A DNA stretch of 64,000 bases, taken from assembly GCF_910594005.1 (NCBI RefSeq), contig NC_057848.1, forward strand, positions 50,299,616 to 50,363,615, read 5' to 3'. Positions 23,293 to 35,810 of this stretch are shown here, in pieces (within the stretch, counting starts at the first letter, position 1; the number at the start of each line of letters is the position of its first letter). The stretch comes from Cervus elaphus. Taxonomy: Eukaryota; Chordata; Mammalia; Artiodactyla; Cervidae. Made by a program: the position numbers and the translations under genes. The notes below the pieces were generated by a model. That model had not been told where the DNA came from. It did not search any database and was given only the letters and a program-made list of their open reading frames with translations.

Positions 23293-23516
23293 ACATTTAT
23301 AGCACCATGGTGGCTCAGATGATAAAGCATCTGCCTGCAATGCGGGAGACCTGGGTTTGATCCGTGGGTTGGGAAGATCCCCTGGAGGAGGAAATGGCAA
23401 TCCACTCCAGTACTCTTGCCTGGAAAATCCCATGGATGGAGGAGCCTGGTAGGCTACAGTCCATGGGGTCACAAAGAGTGGGACATGACTAAGTGAGTTC
23501 ACTTTCACTTTTTTCA
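23293..23516 (+). mobile_element. Bov-A2-type SINE with 17-bp TSD, sense
   Basis: Head 'accatggtggctcagatgat', the 'gatcccctggaggagg' and 'actcttgcctggaaaatccc' blocks, and a 'ttcactttcacttttttcac' tail. The TSD ctttacatttaacccta is perfect at 23276-23292 and 23517-23533, pointing to recent insertion. Confidence 0.95.
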
Positions 23517-23533
23517 CTTTACATTTAACCCTA

Positions 23534-23968
23534 GAAACACATAAGGGTAGCATTTCCAGGACTAAGACAATGTCTTTGTTGATGAACACATTTTATTGAG
23601 AATTATTCTCAAGAATGTAATTTTACCATTGTCTGTTTAAGCAACTCTTCAGGGGATATATTTATCCATTCTCCAAAATCTACAAATAAGTATGCTTATT
23701 TGTAAAGTTTATGATCATGTGTTTATGTTCATAATAAAGAAAATTGTTTTGCTATAGTCAAATATTATCTAGAATATGATTAGTTACAGTATTCTTTAGT
23801 AATATCTTTAGTACTGATAAGTTGTGTGAAATGGAACATGTATGTAAGGTAGGTTTAAATCTCTTCTGATTCAGAAATAATGCATAGAACCAAGTGGATG
23901 TCTATTCATATCACTAGAGCTAGCTAAGTCATTTTCAAGATGAATAATTGGCATAACTGAGTTCATTT
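23534..23968. other. Unique AT-rich DNA
   Basis: No gene or repeat recognised. Confidence 0.5.
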
Positions 23969-23976
23969 AAAAGATG

Positions 23977-24211
23977 CGTGTGTGCTAAGTCATGCCAAGT
24001 TGCTTCAGTTGTGTCCGAACTCTCTATGACCCTACAGACTGTAGCCTGCCAGGCTCCTCTTTCCATGGGATTCTCCAGACAAGAATACTGGAGTGGGTTG
24101 CCATGCCCGCCTCCAGGGAACCTTCCTGAGCCAGGGATCAAACCCACAGCTCTTATGTCACCTGCATTGGCAGGCAGGTTCTTTACCACTAGTGCCACCT
24201 GGGAAGCACTA
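23977..24211 (-). mobile_element. Bov-tA/Bov-A2 SINE, antisense
   Basis: Contains 'gtagcctgccaggctcctct' and 'caagaatactggagtgggtt', and ends at 'gccacctgggaagc'. An 8-bp TSD, aaaagatg, is at 23969-23976 and 24212-24219. Confidence 0.95.
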
Positions 24212-24219
24212 AAAAGATG

Positions 24220-24604
24220 GAAAGGACAATAAAACTCCTTTTCAGTGACTGAATATACATATATTGTTAGCAACCTGTAGATTTGTAATCACTTGGCAAA
24301 GCTCTGTAGTTATAGTACTAAAAATATGCTTTGGCAAAAATATATCATTTAACATTTTTAAAAGATGATATAGGTTTAGAAACTCAAAGATATAATTAAA
24401 AGGATTCTGAAAGTATTTCAAATTTCAGAAATTAAGACTCATGAGAATAGGTGGAAAGAACTAAGCTTATTTGGGCTGAGGCAGTGAAGACTGAAGAGAA
24501 ACTTAATAATGGGTTTCAAGTATATGAAAGTCTGTTATATAGAGAACACTGTATATCTGTCTTCCATCTCCACTGACAGCAGAGCAACAATAAAAGCGCT
24601 AAAG
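24220..24604. other. Unique AT-rich DNA
   Basis: No gene or repeat recognised. Confidence 0.5.
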
Positions 24605-24611
24605 CAGTAGG

Positions 24612-24820
24612 CTTGTGCTGTGCTCAGTCATGCGACTCTTTGTGACCCCATGGACTGTAGCCTGCTAGGCTCCTCTGTGCTTGGGGATTCTCCAGGCAAG
24701 AATTCTGGAGTGGGTTACCATTCCCTTCTCCAAGGGATCTTCCCAACCCAGGGATCAAGCCCAGGTCTCTCGCATTGCAGGCAGATTCCTTACCAGCTGA
24801 GCTACCAGGGAAGCCCCAAA
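24612..24820 (-). mobile_element. Bov-tA/Bov-A2 SINE, antisense
   Basis: From 'gctgtgctcagtcatgcgac' to 'gagctaccagggaagcccc'. A short TSD, cagtagg, is seen at 24605-24611 and 24821-24827. Confidence 0.95.
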
Positions 24821-24829
24821 CAGTAGGGT

Positions 24830-26200
24830 TATGGATTATCTAAAGTTAGCAATTAGTTGAGGCACTGGAAGTGTTGGTGATGTGAAGTCAATTCCTTTAA
24901 AGAGGAATTAAGCATTGTGAATAATAAAGTAAAATAAATTTTAAATATTGAAGGGTAAAATATTATTTTTAACTATTGTGTAAACAGGGGCTTTACTAAA
25001 GTACTGAAACATTTAAGAATCCGAGGATGTCTTCTAGTGATAACATGAAATTTGATATTTGTGGTACTCAGACTTGCAGAGAAACTTACCTTGAAAATAT
25101 AAGGGATCCTTGTATTTCTGAGAACAAGAGAGTCTGTGCTATCACTTGGAATAGCTTGTAAGGGAAATAGAGACAACACATTTGTGCTTCATTTCACTTT
25201 GAAGGGACTCAGATGAGCAGGCCATTTTCTCATTGAGACTGAAAACCTCTTCACCATTTCTTATATACCCATTTGGTAAGAGAGTAACATAATGTTTCTA
25301 CATCTAGTAGTTTTTCAAAATATACACACATCACGGTATTCTGAGAGTCAACAGGAGCATATATTCAGTTCATAATGTCTAAATAATTACCAAAGGGAGA
25401 AGTGCTCAGAATATTTTAAAATATGCTTGAAATTTCATGTATTTTGTGTATGTGTGGTCTATGGGTCTGTGTTTGCCTGTGTTAGTAGAAGATTGCTAGT
25501 TTTTGAAAACAAATACAATTTCTGACTCAATAAAGAAATTATGTGTCTATTGGATTTACTATGGTTGCAAAAAAATTAAACCCAAGAGAACAGAACTTAC
25601 AGTGGATCATAAGTGCTATTTCCTACTGCTAAGTTAATGTTTTATGACATCATTATGCAACTTTTTCACTCCCATTGGAGAATTGTCCTCTATTCTCTCT
25701 TCTTGAATAAATAGCCTGAAACAATATACTCTGATAACTATTCTGGCTGAAAATCATATCTGCACCCTGTTGAGAAATATAGCCCAATTTAAATTAGTAT
25801 TTCTAGTAAATATACAAAAACACTTTCCAAAACATCTTTCAGAGAAGCTACATCACCAAATGATGTATTTTCCAAGTCAGGCAGACCAATTTGTATTCAA
25901 GTCATTTTGCCATCCCATTAAACTTTACAGCATATGGCATTTTCTTCAAAAGTAATGGGACAAAAGAAAAGAGACACACTGGAAAGGAAATAGTAACTAC
26001 CTTCCTTTGTATTATATATTTTGTTACTTGAATTTTGCTTTGATGATAAAACAGACTTTTTTTTTACTCTATGAAAGAGAAGTGTGAATGCACATGTGAA
26101 ATAATATCGTGACTCTCCATGCAATGTTGATTCATTTGATTTCAACAGCCTAGGACAAATGCTGAAGCAGAAAGACAGTTTGTAGCTTATTATTGACAAT
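24830..26200. other. Unique AT-rich DNA, no gene seen
   Basis: The longest repeat-free stretch of this part. Open frames at 24973-25179, 25770-25955 and 25918-26199 carry no recognised domain and show no splice context I can support. Confidence 0.5.
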
Positions 26201-26204
26201 TATA

Positions 26205-26600
26205 ATTCAACAAACATTTATTGCTTTCCTGTGTTTGCCAGCTTCTTGTTGTTGTCACTAGTTACATAGGGATGAAGGAGATAGGCAGAGTCCCTGATCT
26301 CATGGAGCTTACCTTCCATTAAGACAGGGAGAGGGAGGATAGAGGAAGCTATACAAATCTGAATAAATAAAAAATTTGATAGTAAAAAATGTGATGAACA
26401 AAGTGAAGTAAGGTCATTTAATAGTGATATCCTTGGGTGGTGATCAAGGGGCTTTTTGAGAACAGGAGGCTTATGTGAGGATGTAATATTTGAATTGAAC
26501 CTTTATGATAAGATGGAACCAACCTCATAAATAGGAAGAATCAGAGCTTTTCAAGTGGAAGCAGATATAAACACACAGGCCCAGAAGCAGGAGTTAACTT
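26205..26600 (+). repeat. Ancient mammal-wide interspersed repeat
   Basis: The text 'tctcatggagcttaccttcc' followed by 'aagatggaaccaacctc' and 'acacaggcccagaagcagg' follows a widespread ancient repeat whose family I do not name. It resembles the fragments at 8188-8262 and 33905-34090. Confidence 0.5.
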
Positions 26601-26624
26601 TGTATGTTTAAGAAACTTAAGGAA

Positions 26625-27730
26625 GAATTCAACAAATGGCACTGTGAAAACTGGATATCCACATGCTAAACAATGAAGTGGAACCCTGACCTTATACCCT
26701 ATATAAAAACTAACTTGAAATAGGTCAAAGACTTATGTGTAAGAGCTTTGAAGTTTAACATAAGAAAGAGCTACATGACACTGGATTTTGCAGTGATTTC
26801 TTGGATGTGAAACCAAAGCACAGGCAGCAGAAGAAAAAAGTAGATACAGTGGAATTTATCAAAATCAAAGATTTTTGTACATTGAAGGCCACTAGAAACA
26901 GAATGAAAAGGCAGCCCATGGAATGGGAAAATATCATATATCTGATCAAGAATTAATGCACAGGATAAAGAATTTCTACAAGTCAACAGAGGAAAAAAAA
27001 AAAAAAAACAATCCAAATAAAAAATGGGCCAAAGATTTAAATAGATGGTTTCCTGAAGAAAACATTTATAAATGACCAATAAGAAGATGCTCAGTATCAC
27101 TAATCCCTGAGGAAATGCAAATCAAAACCACAATGTTATGTTGCTTCACATCCATTTGGATGTTTATTGTAAAAAAATAGTAAATAAAAAGTGTTCGCAA
27201 AGATGTGTAGAAACTAGAGCCCTTTGTACATTGCTGGTGGGAATATAAAATGGTGTAGCTGGCTCTGGAAAATAGTATGGCGGCTCCTCAAAAAGTTAAA
27301 AATATAATTACTATATGATCTAGCAATTCCATTTCTGGCTATGTGCCCCCAAATAATTAAAAGCATATCCTTGAAGATAATGTTGTTCACCTGTGGTCAC
27401 AGCAGCATTATTTACAGTAGCTAAAAGGTAGAAAAAGCCAAGTATCTATTGATAGATGAATGTAAAAAGAAAATGAGGTGTATATATAAAATGGAGTATT
27501 ATTCAGCCCTAAAAATAAAGGGAATTCTGTCATGTGTTACAACATAGAGAAACATTGAAGACTTTATCCTAATGTGAAAAAAGCCAGTCATAAAATTACA
27601 ACATTATATGATTCCAGTTACATGAAGTATCCAGAAAAGTCAAATTGAAGAGACAGAAAGAATGTTAGCTGCCAGGGGCTGGCAGGTAGTAAGGAAATTT
27701 TAGTTGGATGACTCTAATTTTCTAAGTAAA
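26625..27730 (+). mobile_element. Old L1 3' end, sense
   Basis: ORF2 C-terminal region ('tggatatccacatgctaaac', 'aatgggccaaagatttaaat') and 3' UTR, with many stops. An internal A-run (about 26992-27009) is an expansion within ORF2 and not a tail. 5' truncated. Confidence 0.8.
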
Positions 27731-27966
27731 AAGATAAATAATATATTTTTGTTTGTAAGTAATTAAGAACAACCAGGAACATTTTAATTTGTCAGTTTAC
27801 CTAAAATTATCTTGTTTGTATTTAAATTTGCACATTATAAATGCTTAAATTAGTAATTTGTTTATTGTCTTAAAGTGTTTTAAATCACATAGTGTCTTTT
27901 TTTCTAACAATTATTCTTCAATTAATTATTTGGGTACTATTAAATAATTTAAGGTACATACATTCA

Positions 27967-28172
27967 AAGTCCTCCCAGGTGGCTCAGTGGTAAAGAGTCC
28001 CCCTGCAATGCCGGAGACGTGGGTAGGATTCCTGGGTTGGGAAGATTCCCTGGAGAAAGAAATGGCAACCCACTCCAGTATTCTTGCCTGGGAAATCCCA
28101 TGGGCCTGGGGGGTTATGGTCCATGGAGTCACAAAGAGTCAGACACAACTTAGTGATTAAAACAACAACAAC
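27967..28172 (+). mobile_element. Bov-tA/Bov-A2 SINE, sense
   Basis: Head 'cctcccaggtggctcagtgg' through 'cactccagtattcttgcctg' to 'gagtcagacacaacttag' and an 'aacaacaacaacaa' tail. The TSD is only suggested ('tacattca' versus 'tatattca'). Confidence 0.9.
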
Positions 28173-28179
28173 AATATAT

Positions 28180-29212
28180 TCATAAATAAGTTTACCTATT
28201 TTTACACTATGCTTTTCATTTATTCATACAAACATTTTTTGACTACTATAATCAGGATCAGACACATAATAGACACTCTAAAATATTGAACTTGAATCTA
28301 AAGTATTAAGAATCTCTTCTATTGTTTACCTATAAAATATTATTACAAAGTTAAGGCAAAAGTTGTTTTAGTATGTATTTTAGTTAATATTGAACATGGC
28401 AGCCTGAGAACAATACCAAATTCATAAGTAGCATGACTCTGGATCATAATCTGAAGTCACAATCATCTGTATCTAGAGACAGTAGTGTATTTCCCCTTAG
28501 GATTTTATTATTTAAAAATAAAATCTAAATATATATGATAGTATTCTTATGTATTGAATATATATTAACTAGTAATACCCTGCAAATTTTTACTCAACTT
28601 TAAAGTTTAGTATAAAGGAAACCATGGCTGTTTCTCATAAAATTAAGCCACATGCTTTTAGTGTTTTCCAGAATACTGTATGATTACAAAATGGTGGTGT
28701 TGATTCACAAGACACAGATAACTTTTAAATAAGCTTTTTGTGAAGAAAACAGGTTTTCCTGAAAATCAGTATGCCTGGGCTAAAATGGAACTGGTCATTA
28801 CATGTGGAAGTTAAATATTTAATATTTCATTGTTAAAATACTGAGGTGTTATATTTCTGTTAAATGACTAAATGAGTGGAGAGGAAGTGTGGAGGGCAGT
28901 GGCATTCAGGAAACAGATATTCCAATGATGAGATAGAAATAATTCAGGGGATGACTTTTCAAAACAAAACTTGATTTTGTTTCGAAAATGTCAAGGTGAG
29001 GAAAAGCAACAGTTCTGCCCTTTTTAATTACATGAGAATGTCAGCCTGGCATATATTTATAGTTCCTTTCTTTCTCATTACAGATAAAAATATTTTGCTC
29101 ATTAGAAATATACAGCACTCTAATTTCTTAGGTGTCAATTTAGAGGTGTATTTTTTCCCATTTTCAAGAAAGAAAATGGCTTTACACTCTAAGAAGTTTT
29201 TAATAATTACAG
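28180..29212. other. Unique AT-rich DNA
   Basis: No gene or repeat recognised. The open frame at 28996-29355 overlaps the L1 5' fragment downstream and shows no domain. Confidence 0.5.
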
Positions 29213-29213
29213 G

Positions 29214-29930
29214 GCAAGATGGCAGAAGAGGAAGCCCCATACTCCCCTTCTTTCCACAGGGACCTCAACTCAATAACACACTCAAGAATACACTAAAAAA
29301 TTTCCTCTGTGACAAATGGAGAAACAAATTATTTCTTTATCCCATGCTCTATTAAAACCTATAAGAAAATTCATGGTACTCACTTGCCATATTCCTTTTC
29401 CTCAGCACAGTATGTTACAATGAAAGGACGTTCCCCACTTCCCTTGTAGTCCTTCTGATGAATAAGTAAAATGACAAATGTATAAATATAACCACAATAG
29501 TTAAAATAATGTATGTACAATACAGAGTATGTAAATGGTATATATAGATATATAATATACCATTAACTACACACCCATGCACTAAATAAATGATGTTATT
29601 TTTGACTCCAATAACATGAAGTATGTGTGACAGGGAAAAGTACAAGAGTAGAGTTTTTTATGTGATTGAAGTTGTTGCTATCAACTTCAAAAAGATTATT
29701 GTAACTATAAGATATTTTATGTAAGCTCTATGGTAACCACAAAGGTATACAAATAGAAGGTACATAAAGAAAATGAGAAAGATATCAAAGCATGTCACTT
29801 CAGAAAAGTAAATGAAAGAGAAAGACATCAAGGGAAACAGGAGCAAAAAAGTTACAAGACAGAAAACAATAAACTGACAATAGTAAGTCTTACCCTATCA
29901 GTAACTGCTTTTAATGTGGGGGGATCACTG
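29214..29930 (+). mobile_element. Old L1 5' region, sense
   Basis: Starts 'caagatggcagaagaggaag', typical of an L1 5' end. The later part ('ctctatggtaaccacaaagg', 'gacaatagtaagtcttaccc') matches the region around the start of L1 ORF2. The middle is diverged or deleted. Confidence 0.6.
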
Positions 29931-29934
29931 CAGC

Positions 29935-31000
29935 TAAGTATGGACTAGATATAATCTTTAAAAAAATAAATAAAAGTTCATAGATTAATGAGAACTGACC
30001 TTGACCTGACAAGAGCATAAGAAACAAGACATTTAAAATTTCTTCATTTACTATAGTCTCAGTTTATACTTTTAAGATGTTATTCTTCAGTTGACAACAA
30101 CTTTGTTTATATATGTGGATAGATATATTGGAATATATATATATGTATTCCAATATAAGCTGTACAAATATTTGGGGGAAATGAAAAAGAGGGGAAATTC
30201 ATTAATAATCTGTTTTACCAAAATCACTATTAATATTTTATTTGCAGTATTTTTCTAGTTATACATATAATACAGTTGCATATACAACTTTATATAATTT
30301 TCCATTAAAAATTATACCATTGCAACATAGTCTTTATAGTTAATTTTAATGAAAAGGACTTTTTTTTACTATTATACTGCCTATATTTATATAAACACAT
30401 TCAAGTTCATTTTTGAAAGATGTGGAATATAAATGAATAAGTAAATGAGCAAATGTATCATTTAAGAGCTGTATAATATTCCATCATGAATGTAGTACTG
30501 TTAACTTAATCACTTATCAGTAATTGATAAAATTTGGTCTCTTTTTCACTTATATAATTTCAAAAATATTTTGCTGCAAATTATATTTTCATTATGCTGC
30601 ATGATCTTCTTTGATTAAGTTAGCACAATTAGAATTTCTGGATGGCAGGACTTGAACATTTCCATGGCTATTGATAAACACTAAAACTTTAATTCCCAAA
30701 TGTTCAGAAGCAATATTTCTTGACAGTAACCCTATACAAAGTAGGCTAATTTTCTGGACACACCAATAAATGCGAAAGAAGACTAGATATTTCAAGAATA
30801 CTAAGGCTTTCAATTCTTGAGGTCACTATTTGTTATCCACAATACTGTGCTTGCATAATGAAACCCAATAACCTATTTCGACACCTAATGTCCTTCCATA
30901 AACTTGTACTTGAATAGTTAGGAGGAATTTTGGTGGTAGTGATAGGCTGTCTCCATCCCTTCCTTTATTTCTTCTTTCTTTTGCTTGAGATAAATTTTCT
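29935..31000. other. Unique AT-rich DNA with a short palindrome
   Basis: No gene seen. A perfect 11-bp inverted repeat lies at 30125-30135 and 30146-30156. The part near 30460-30600 may be very old antisense L1. Confidence 0.45.
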
Positions 31001-31011
31001 ACTAGTATTAT

Positions 31012-31236
31012 ATTGTTGTTGTTTCCTCACTAAGTCGAGGCTAACTCTTTTGTGACTCCACAGACTGTAACAGGGCAGGTTCCTTCTGTCCATGGAACTT
31101 CCCAGGCAAGAATACTGGAGCAGGTTGCCATTTCCTACTTCAGGGGATCTTCCCAAGCCAGGGATCAAACCCACATCTTCTGTGTCTCCTATATTGACAG
31201 GCAGATTTTTTACCACTGAGCAACCTGGGAAGCCCC
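31012..31236 (-). mobile_element. Bov-tA/Bov-A2 SINE, antisense, 11-bp TSD
   Basis: From 'gttgttgtttcctcactaag' to 'gagcaacctgggaagcccc'. The TSD actagtattat is perfect at 31001-31011 and 31237-31247. Confidence 0.95.
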
Positions 31237-31501
31237 ACTAGTATTATGTAAGGATGTGTTATGTAAGTATGAAACAGTAATATTTCACTTTTTAAGTCCA
31301 TTGACCCTAAGGCAGAGGAGGTACTCACTGGAATTGAGCCTGTATTTGCTAAACAATAAACACATGTGGCATAGGAATATTTGTTATGATGAAATTTAAA
31401 TAAAAAGAGAAACAAAGTGGTATTGTTTCCGTAATAAAGCTTTCCACTTTAAAGCCTGCAGGAACTTCTGCAAATGAAAATCTAAATGTTTCTAGACTTC
31501 T

Positions 31502-33153
31502 TAGTTCATTTCAGTCACTCAGTAGTGTCTGACTGTTTGCAACCCCATGGACTGTAGTACACCAGACTTCCCTGTTCATCACCAACTCCTGGAGCCTACT
31601 CAAACTCATCTCCATTGTGTCAGTGATACCATACAACCATCTCATCCTCTGTCGTCCCCTTCTCCTCCTGCCTTCAATCTTGTCCATCATCAGGGTCTTT
31701 TCAAATGAGTCAGTTCTTCCCATAAGGTGGCCAAAGTATTGGAGTTTCAGCTTCAGCATCAGTCCTTCCAGTGAATATTCAGAACTAATTTCCTTTAGGA
31801 TGGACTGACTGGATCTCCTTGTGGTCCAAGGGACTCTCAAGAGTCTTCTCCAACACTACAGTTCAAAAGCATCAATTCTTCAGTGCTCAGCTTTCTTTAT
31901 AGTCCAACTCTCACATCCATATATGACTACTAGAAAAAACTATAGCTTTGACTAGACAGACCTTTATTGGCAAAGTAATGTCTTTGCTTTTTAATATACT
32001 GTCCATGACTTTGTCTATCTCAATGAAATTATGAGCCATGCCATGTACGGCTACCCAAGATGGACGGGTCATGGCGGAGAGTTCTGACAAAATGTGGTCC
32101 ACTGGAGAAGGGAATGGCAAACAACTTCATTATTCTTGTCTTGAGAACCCCATGAATAGTACGAGAAGGCAAAAAGGTATGACACTGAAAGATGAACTCC
32201 CCAGGTCAGTAGGTGCCCAATATGCTACCGGAGATCAGTGGAGAAATAACTCCAGAAAGAATGAATAGACAGAGCCAAAGCAAAAACAACACCCAGTTGT
32301 GGATGGGACTGGTGATGGAAGTAAAGTCTGATGCTGTAAAGAGCAATACTGCATAGGAACCTGGAATGTTAGACCCATGAATCAAGGTAAATTGGAAGTG
32401 GTCAAACAGGAGATGGCAAGAGTGAACGTGGACATTTTAGGAATCAGTGAACTAAAATGGACTGGAATGGGTGAATTTAACTCAGATGACCATTATATCT
32501 ACTACTGTGGGCAAGAATCCCTTAGAAGAAATGGATAGCCATCATAGTCAACAAAAGAGGCCAAAATGCAGTACCTGGAAGCAATCTCAAAAACGACAGA
32601 ATGATCTCTGTTTGTTTCCAAGGCAAACCATTCAATATCACAGTAACCCAAGTTTATGCCCCAACCAGTAATGCTGAAGAAGCTGAAGTTGAATGGTTCT
32701 ATGAAGACCTACAAGACTTTCTAGAACTAACAGCCAAAAAAGATGTCCTCTTCATTATAGGGGACTGAAATGCAAAAGTAGGAAGTCAAGAGATACCTGG
32801 AGTAACAGGCAAATTTGGCCTTGGAGTACAGAATGAAGCAGGGCAAAGGCTAATAGAGTTTTGCCAAGAGAATGCACTGGTCATAGCAAACACCCTCTTC
32901 CAACAACACAAGAGAAGACTCTACACATGGACATAACCAGATGGTCAATATCTAAATCAAATTGATTATATTCTTTGCAGCCAAAGATGGGGAAGCTCTC
33001 TACGGTCAGCAAAAACAAGACTGGGCGCTGACTTTGTCTCAGATCATGAACTCCTTATTGCCAAATTCAGACTTAAATTGAAGAAAGTAGGGAAAGCCAC
33101 TAGACTGTTCAGGTGTGACCTAAATCAAATCCCTTATGATTATATAGATTATA
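31502..33153 (-). mobile_element. BovB LINE with 5' inversion (twin priming)
   Basis: Two joined parts. 31502 to about 31992 is the BovB 3' end in antisense (ORF2 C-terminus; minus-strand frame 31511-31840). From about 31993 to 33146 the sequence is BovB in sense, covering the 5' leader and the endonuclease domain ('ELKWTGMGEFNSDDHYIYYC', then 'cattataggggactgaaatg'). The whole reverse-transcriptase core is missing. A TSD, ctagacttct, lies at 31492-31501 and 33154-33163, so both parts entered as one insertion. Frames are broken by stops. Confidence 0.9.
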
Positions 33154-33164
33154 CTAGACTTCTA

Positions 33165-33634
33165 ATGATGGCTAATTCTGTGAACTATATCTGGTATGAT
33201 TTCATTTCTTATAGTCTCTAAGACAGAACCTCTGATATCATGGTAGAACAGAGAACTTATCAAATAATCCAGTTTTCCAAATATCCCAGGCATTGATTTT
33301 CTGTTACATGCCCTCTTGAATTAGACAACTTTAATTTTCAACTTTAAATTGAGTAAAAAATAAAATGTGTATACAATACATAACAAAACCATTTTATTCA
33401 CAGCAAAACTGGATCATTATTCAATATAACATTTACTTAAGATACTTTAGACTAAAGTGAGTTATGTAGCCTTTAAGTTAATCACATTAAAAAAAAACCT
33501 GTACATATCTTATCTTCAAACACTAAGCTAACTACTTGATCCTTCCAACTTTCCAGTGTAAGCCAGCTTTTACCAAAATGATAGTTCTAGCCTGGTGCAT
33601 GAAGGCTGGACTTTGACACCATTTAGTCTATTCC
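33165..33634. other. Unique AT-rich DNA
   Basis: No gene or repeat recognised. Confidence 0.5.
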
Positions 33635-33780
33635 TCCACATTTTATAGATGAAGAAATTAGAGCTACCATATGATCCCTAAGGCATTCAAAATCTTGTAG
33701 CCGGTAAGTGGCAGAAAAAAGATAAGAAACCAGGTCTCTCATCTTCCAGTTAAAAGGCCTTTCCATTATCCTCCCACTTC
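33635..33780 (-). repeat. MIR remnant, antisense
   Basis: The blocks 'ttttatagatgaagaaatta' and 'gccggtaagtggcagaaa' followed by 'aaccaggtctc' follow the antisense MIR core. Part of the middle is diverged. Confidence 0.55.
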
Positions 33781-33904
33781 CACCTCTCCACCCACCACAA
33801 GCTTGTTAGTGGAGCAGTTTCATCCCTTGACCACTTTCTAGTCTCAGTGGGAATGAGTAGTGATGGATTAATTAGATAAACTAATTCCTACTAATGGATG
33901 TCTT

Positions 33905-34090
33905 ATTCATTCATCAATTTGCAGTGTTATTTGTTGGGCCCCTGAGACACAAAGTAAAATAGAGTCTAAATCTGACTGCCCTAGAGAAACTTAAAATCTA
34001 GTGGGGGAAACAGATAATTACAGTAATGTGATAAGTGCCATAATAAAAATTGTATGAGGTGCTGAGGAAGAAGAAAGGAGAAAGCTCCTG
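33905..34090 (+). repeat. Ancient interspersed repeat fragment
   Basis: Reads 'cttaaaatctagtgggggaa' and 'gtgataagtgccataataaa', which resembles the same unnamed old family as 26205-26600. Confidence 0.45.
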
Positions 34091-34094
34091 ACCA

Positions 34095-34600
34095 CGGTTT
34101 TGGAAGAAAGGGTGTGTGTTGTTGGAGGGGATTCAAAGAACTGATGCTTGGATTGAATTAGATTACTTCCAAAAATTTGTGAATCCAGCATCACATGTAT
34201 TTTGTTCAGGGTGCAGAAGGGCAGTTTATGAGTCCACCATTTTCTATGCCAAAAGAACTTTTTATTTATTTTCCACTGCTTCTCCAAGAGTCCCCTCCAT
34301 GAATAAAATCAGGCTCACCCCTAACAGTTAGGCTGCCTGACCCTACAATCCTCTTGAAAGATGTTTTATATTTCCCTCTCATTCTCCATATGCCTCTGGA
34401 GGTTGGTTGTTTCCTCTGGCTCCCTTTGATATTTTGAGACCTAAAGGCTCCAAACATCTTGAAAACAGAAAAATTGAACAACAACAAAAATTTCTGCTTC
34501 TCTGAGACACAGGCTACCCAGTTCCCATCTACTTACTCTGCACTGTATTTATTAAAGAGTCTGTAATATGGCTGACAGTTTTTCTTCCATCTCTATTTCA
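34095..34600. other. Unique DNA
   Basis: No gene recognised. Overlapping short open frames on both strands (34018-34487) carry no domain. Confidence 0.45.
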
Positions 34601-34604
34601 GACA

Positions 34605-35810
34605 TTATTCTTGATGACTACCATGTGCCTCAGTTCCTTGACCTCCTTATATTCATTGAGTTCTCAATTTTCTTTCAGCCACCCATTCTCACAGTCATAC
34701 CTTAGACTTTATCATTCCCTCTAACTGCCACCCCCACCATCACTGCTATCTAAACAAAACTTCACTTCCATGGCCCACAATTCAGTAATCTTTCCAATCT
34801 ATCCCATTCCATCAGACCTCTTTTTTATTTACTCTCCTCCACATCCAGCTTTGATTCCATGATATATAATTTTAACAACACTCACCAAAGAAATCTACCA
34901 AAGAGAGGAGAGGTATCTATAAGTTTATGATCACCACCCTTCTTTTTACAACCAAACTTCCCAAAGGGGAAAGTGCCTTAATTTCCTCAACTTCCGCTCA
35001 TTTTTGACTTGTCCAATATGGATTCTACCCAATATGTTTTGCTTAATATCACCAGTGACTTCTAGATCACGAAGTAAATAGACATTTTTTGGTCCTCAAT
35101 TTATTTGACCTCTCTGCAACATTTGACACTGTTGCATATTCATTATTTCTTGAAACATTATCTTCTTTGACTTACAAAACACAGTGCTCTGTTGGTTTTC
35201 TTCTTACTTATATGGCTCTTCCTTCTCAGTTTTACAGACTCATTCCTGGCTACCTGTGTCTTAATAAGTGGTGTTCTTCAACCCTTGATTTTTTGCCATC
35301 TTCTTTTCTCATGCTTTACTCCCTTCTAAAATAATCTCATCTATTCTAAGACTTATATGGTTAAAAATGAATATCTTCATCTCAGACTTCTTTGGGTGCC
35401 AAATGGTATATCCAAGTGCCTCCTTAGTATGTCTTCTTGTCATTTCAAACTTAACATAATACAAAACCAAATTAATGATGTCCACCATCTGAAGATATCC
35501 AGGACCCTTCCCAATATTCCCTACCTGTGAATGGCATGTCCACCCGTGTAGTAACATCAAGCCAGAAAACTTAGAGTCTTTCTAGACCCTTTCTTCTCCT
35601 TTAGCCTCAGTATCACATCAGTTATCAAGTCTTGGGAATTCTTCTATACCTCTTGAATCTGCTCACAAAGAATTGAAGAATTTACCTCTTTTGAGTCTCT
35701 TTAATTTGTCATCTTAGTTCAAACTACCATTCTCTCTTTCCTATGTTATTTACATAGCTTCTTAATTGATCAACTTGATTACACTTTGTCCTAATTCTGG
35801 AAATGTTATG
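34605..35810 (+). mobile_element. L2 LINE remnant, sense
   Basis: The translation includes 'HSHTLDFIIPS' (endonuclease side, about 34688-34720) and then 'FDLSATFDTVAYSLFLETL' at about 35101-35157, matching the conserved L2/CR1-clade RT block (DLSAAFDTVDHSLLLETL type). It continues to 'ttgatcaacttgattacact' near 35770. Very old: indels throughout and several internal deletions. Confidence 0.75.
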
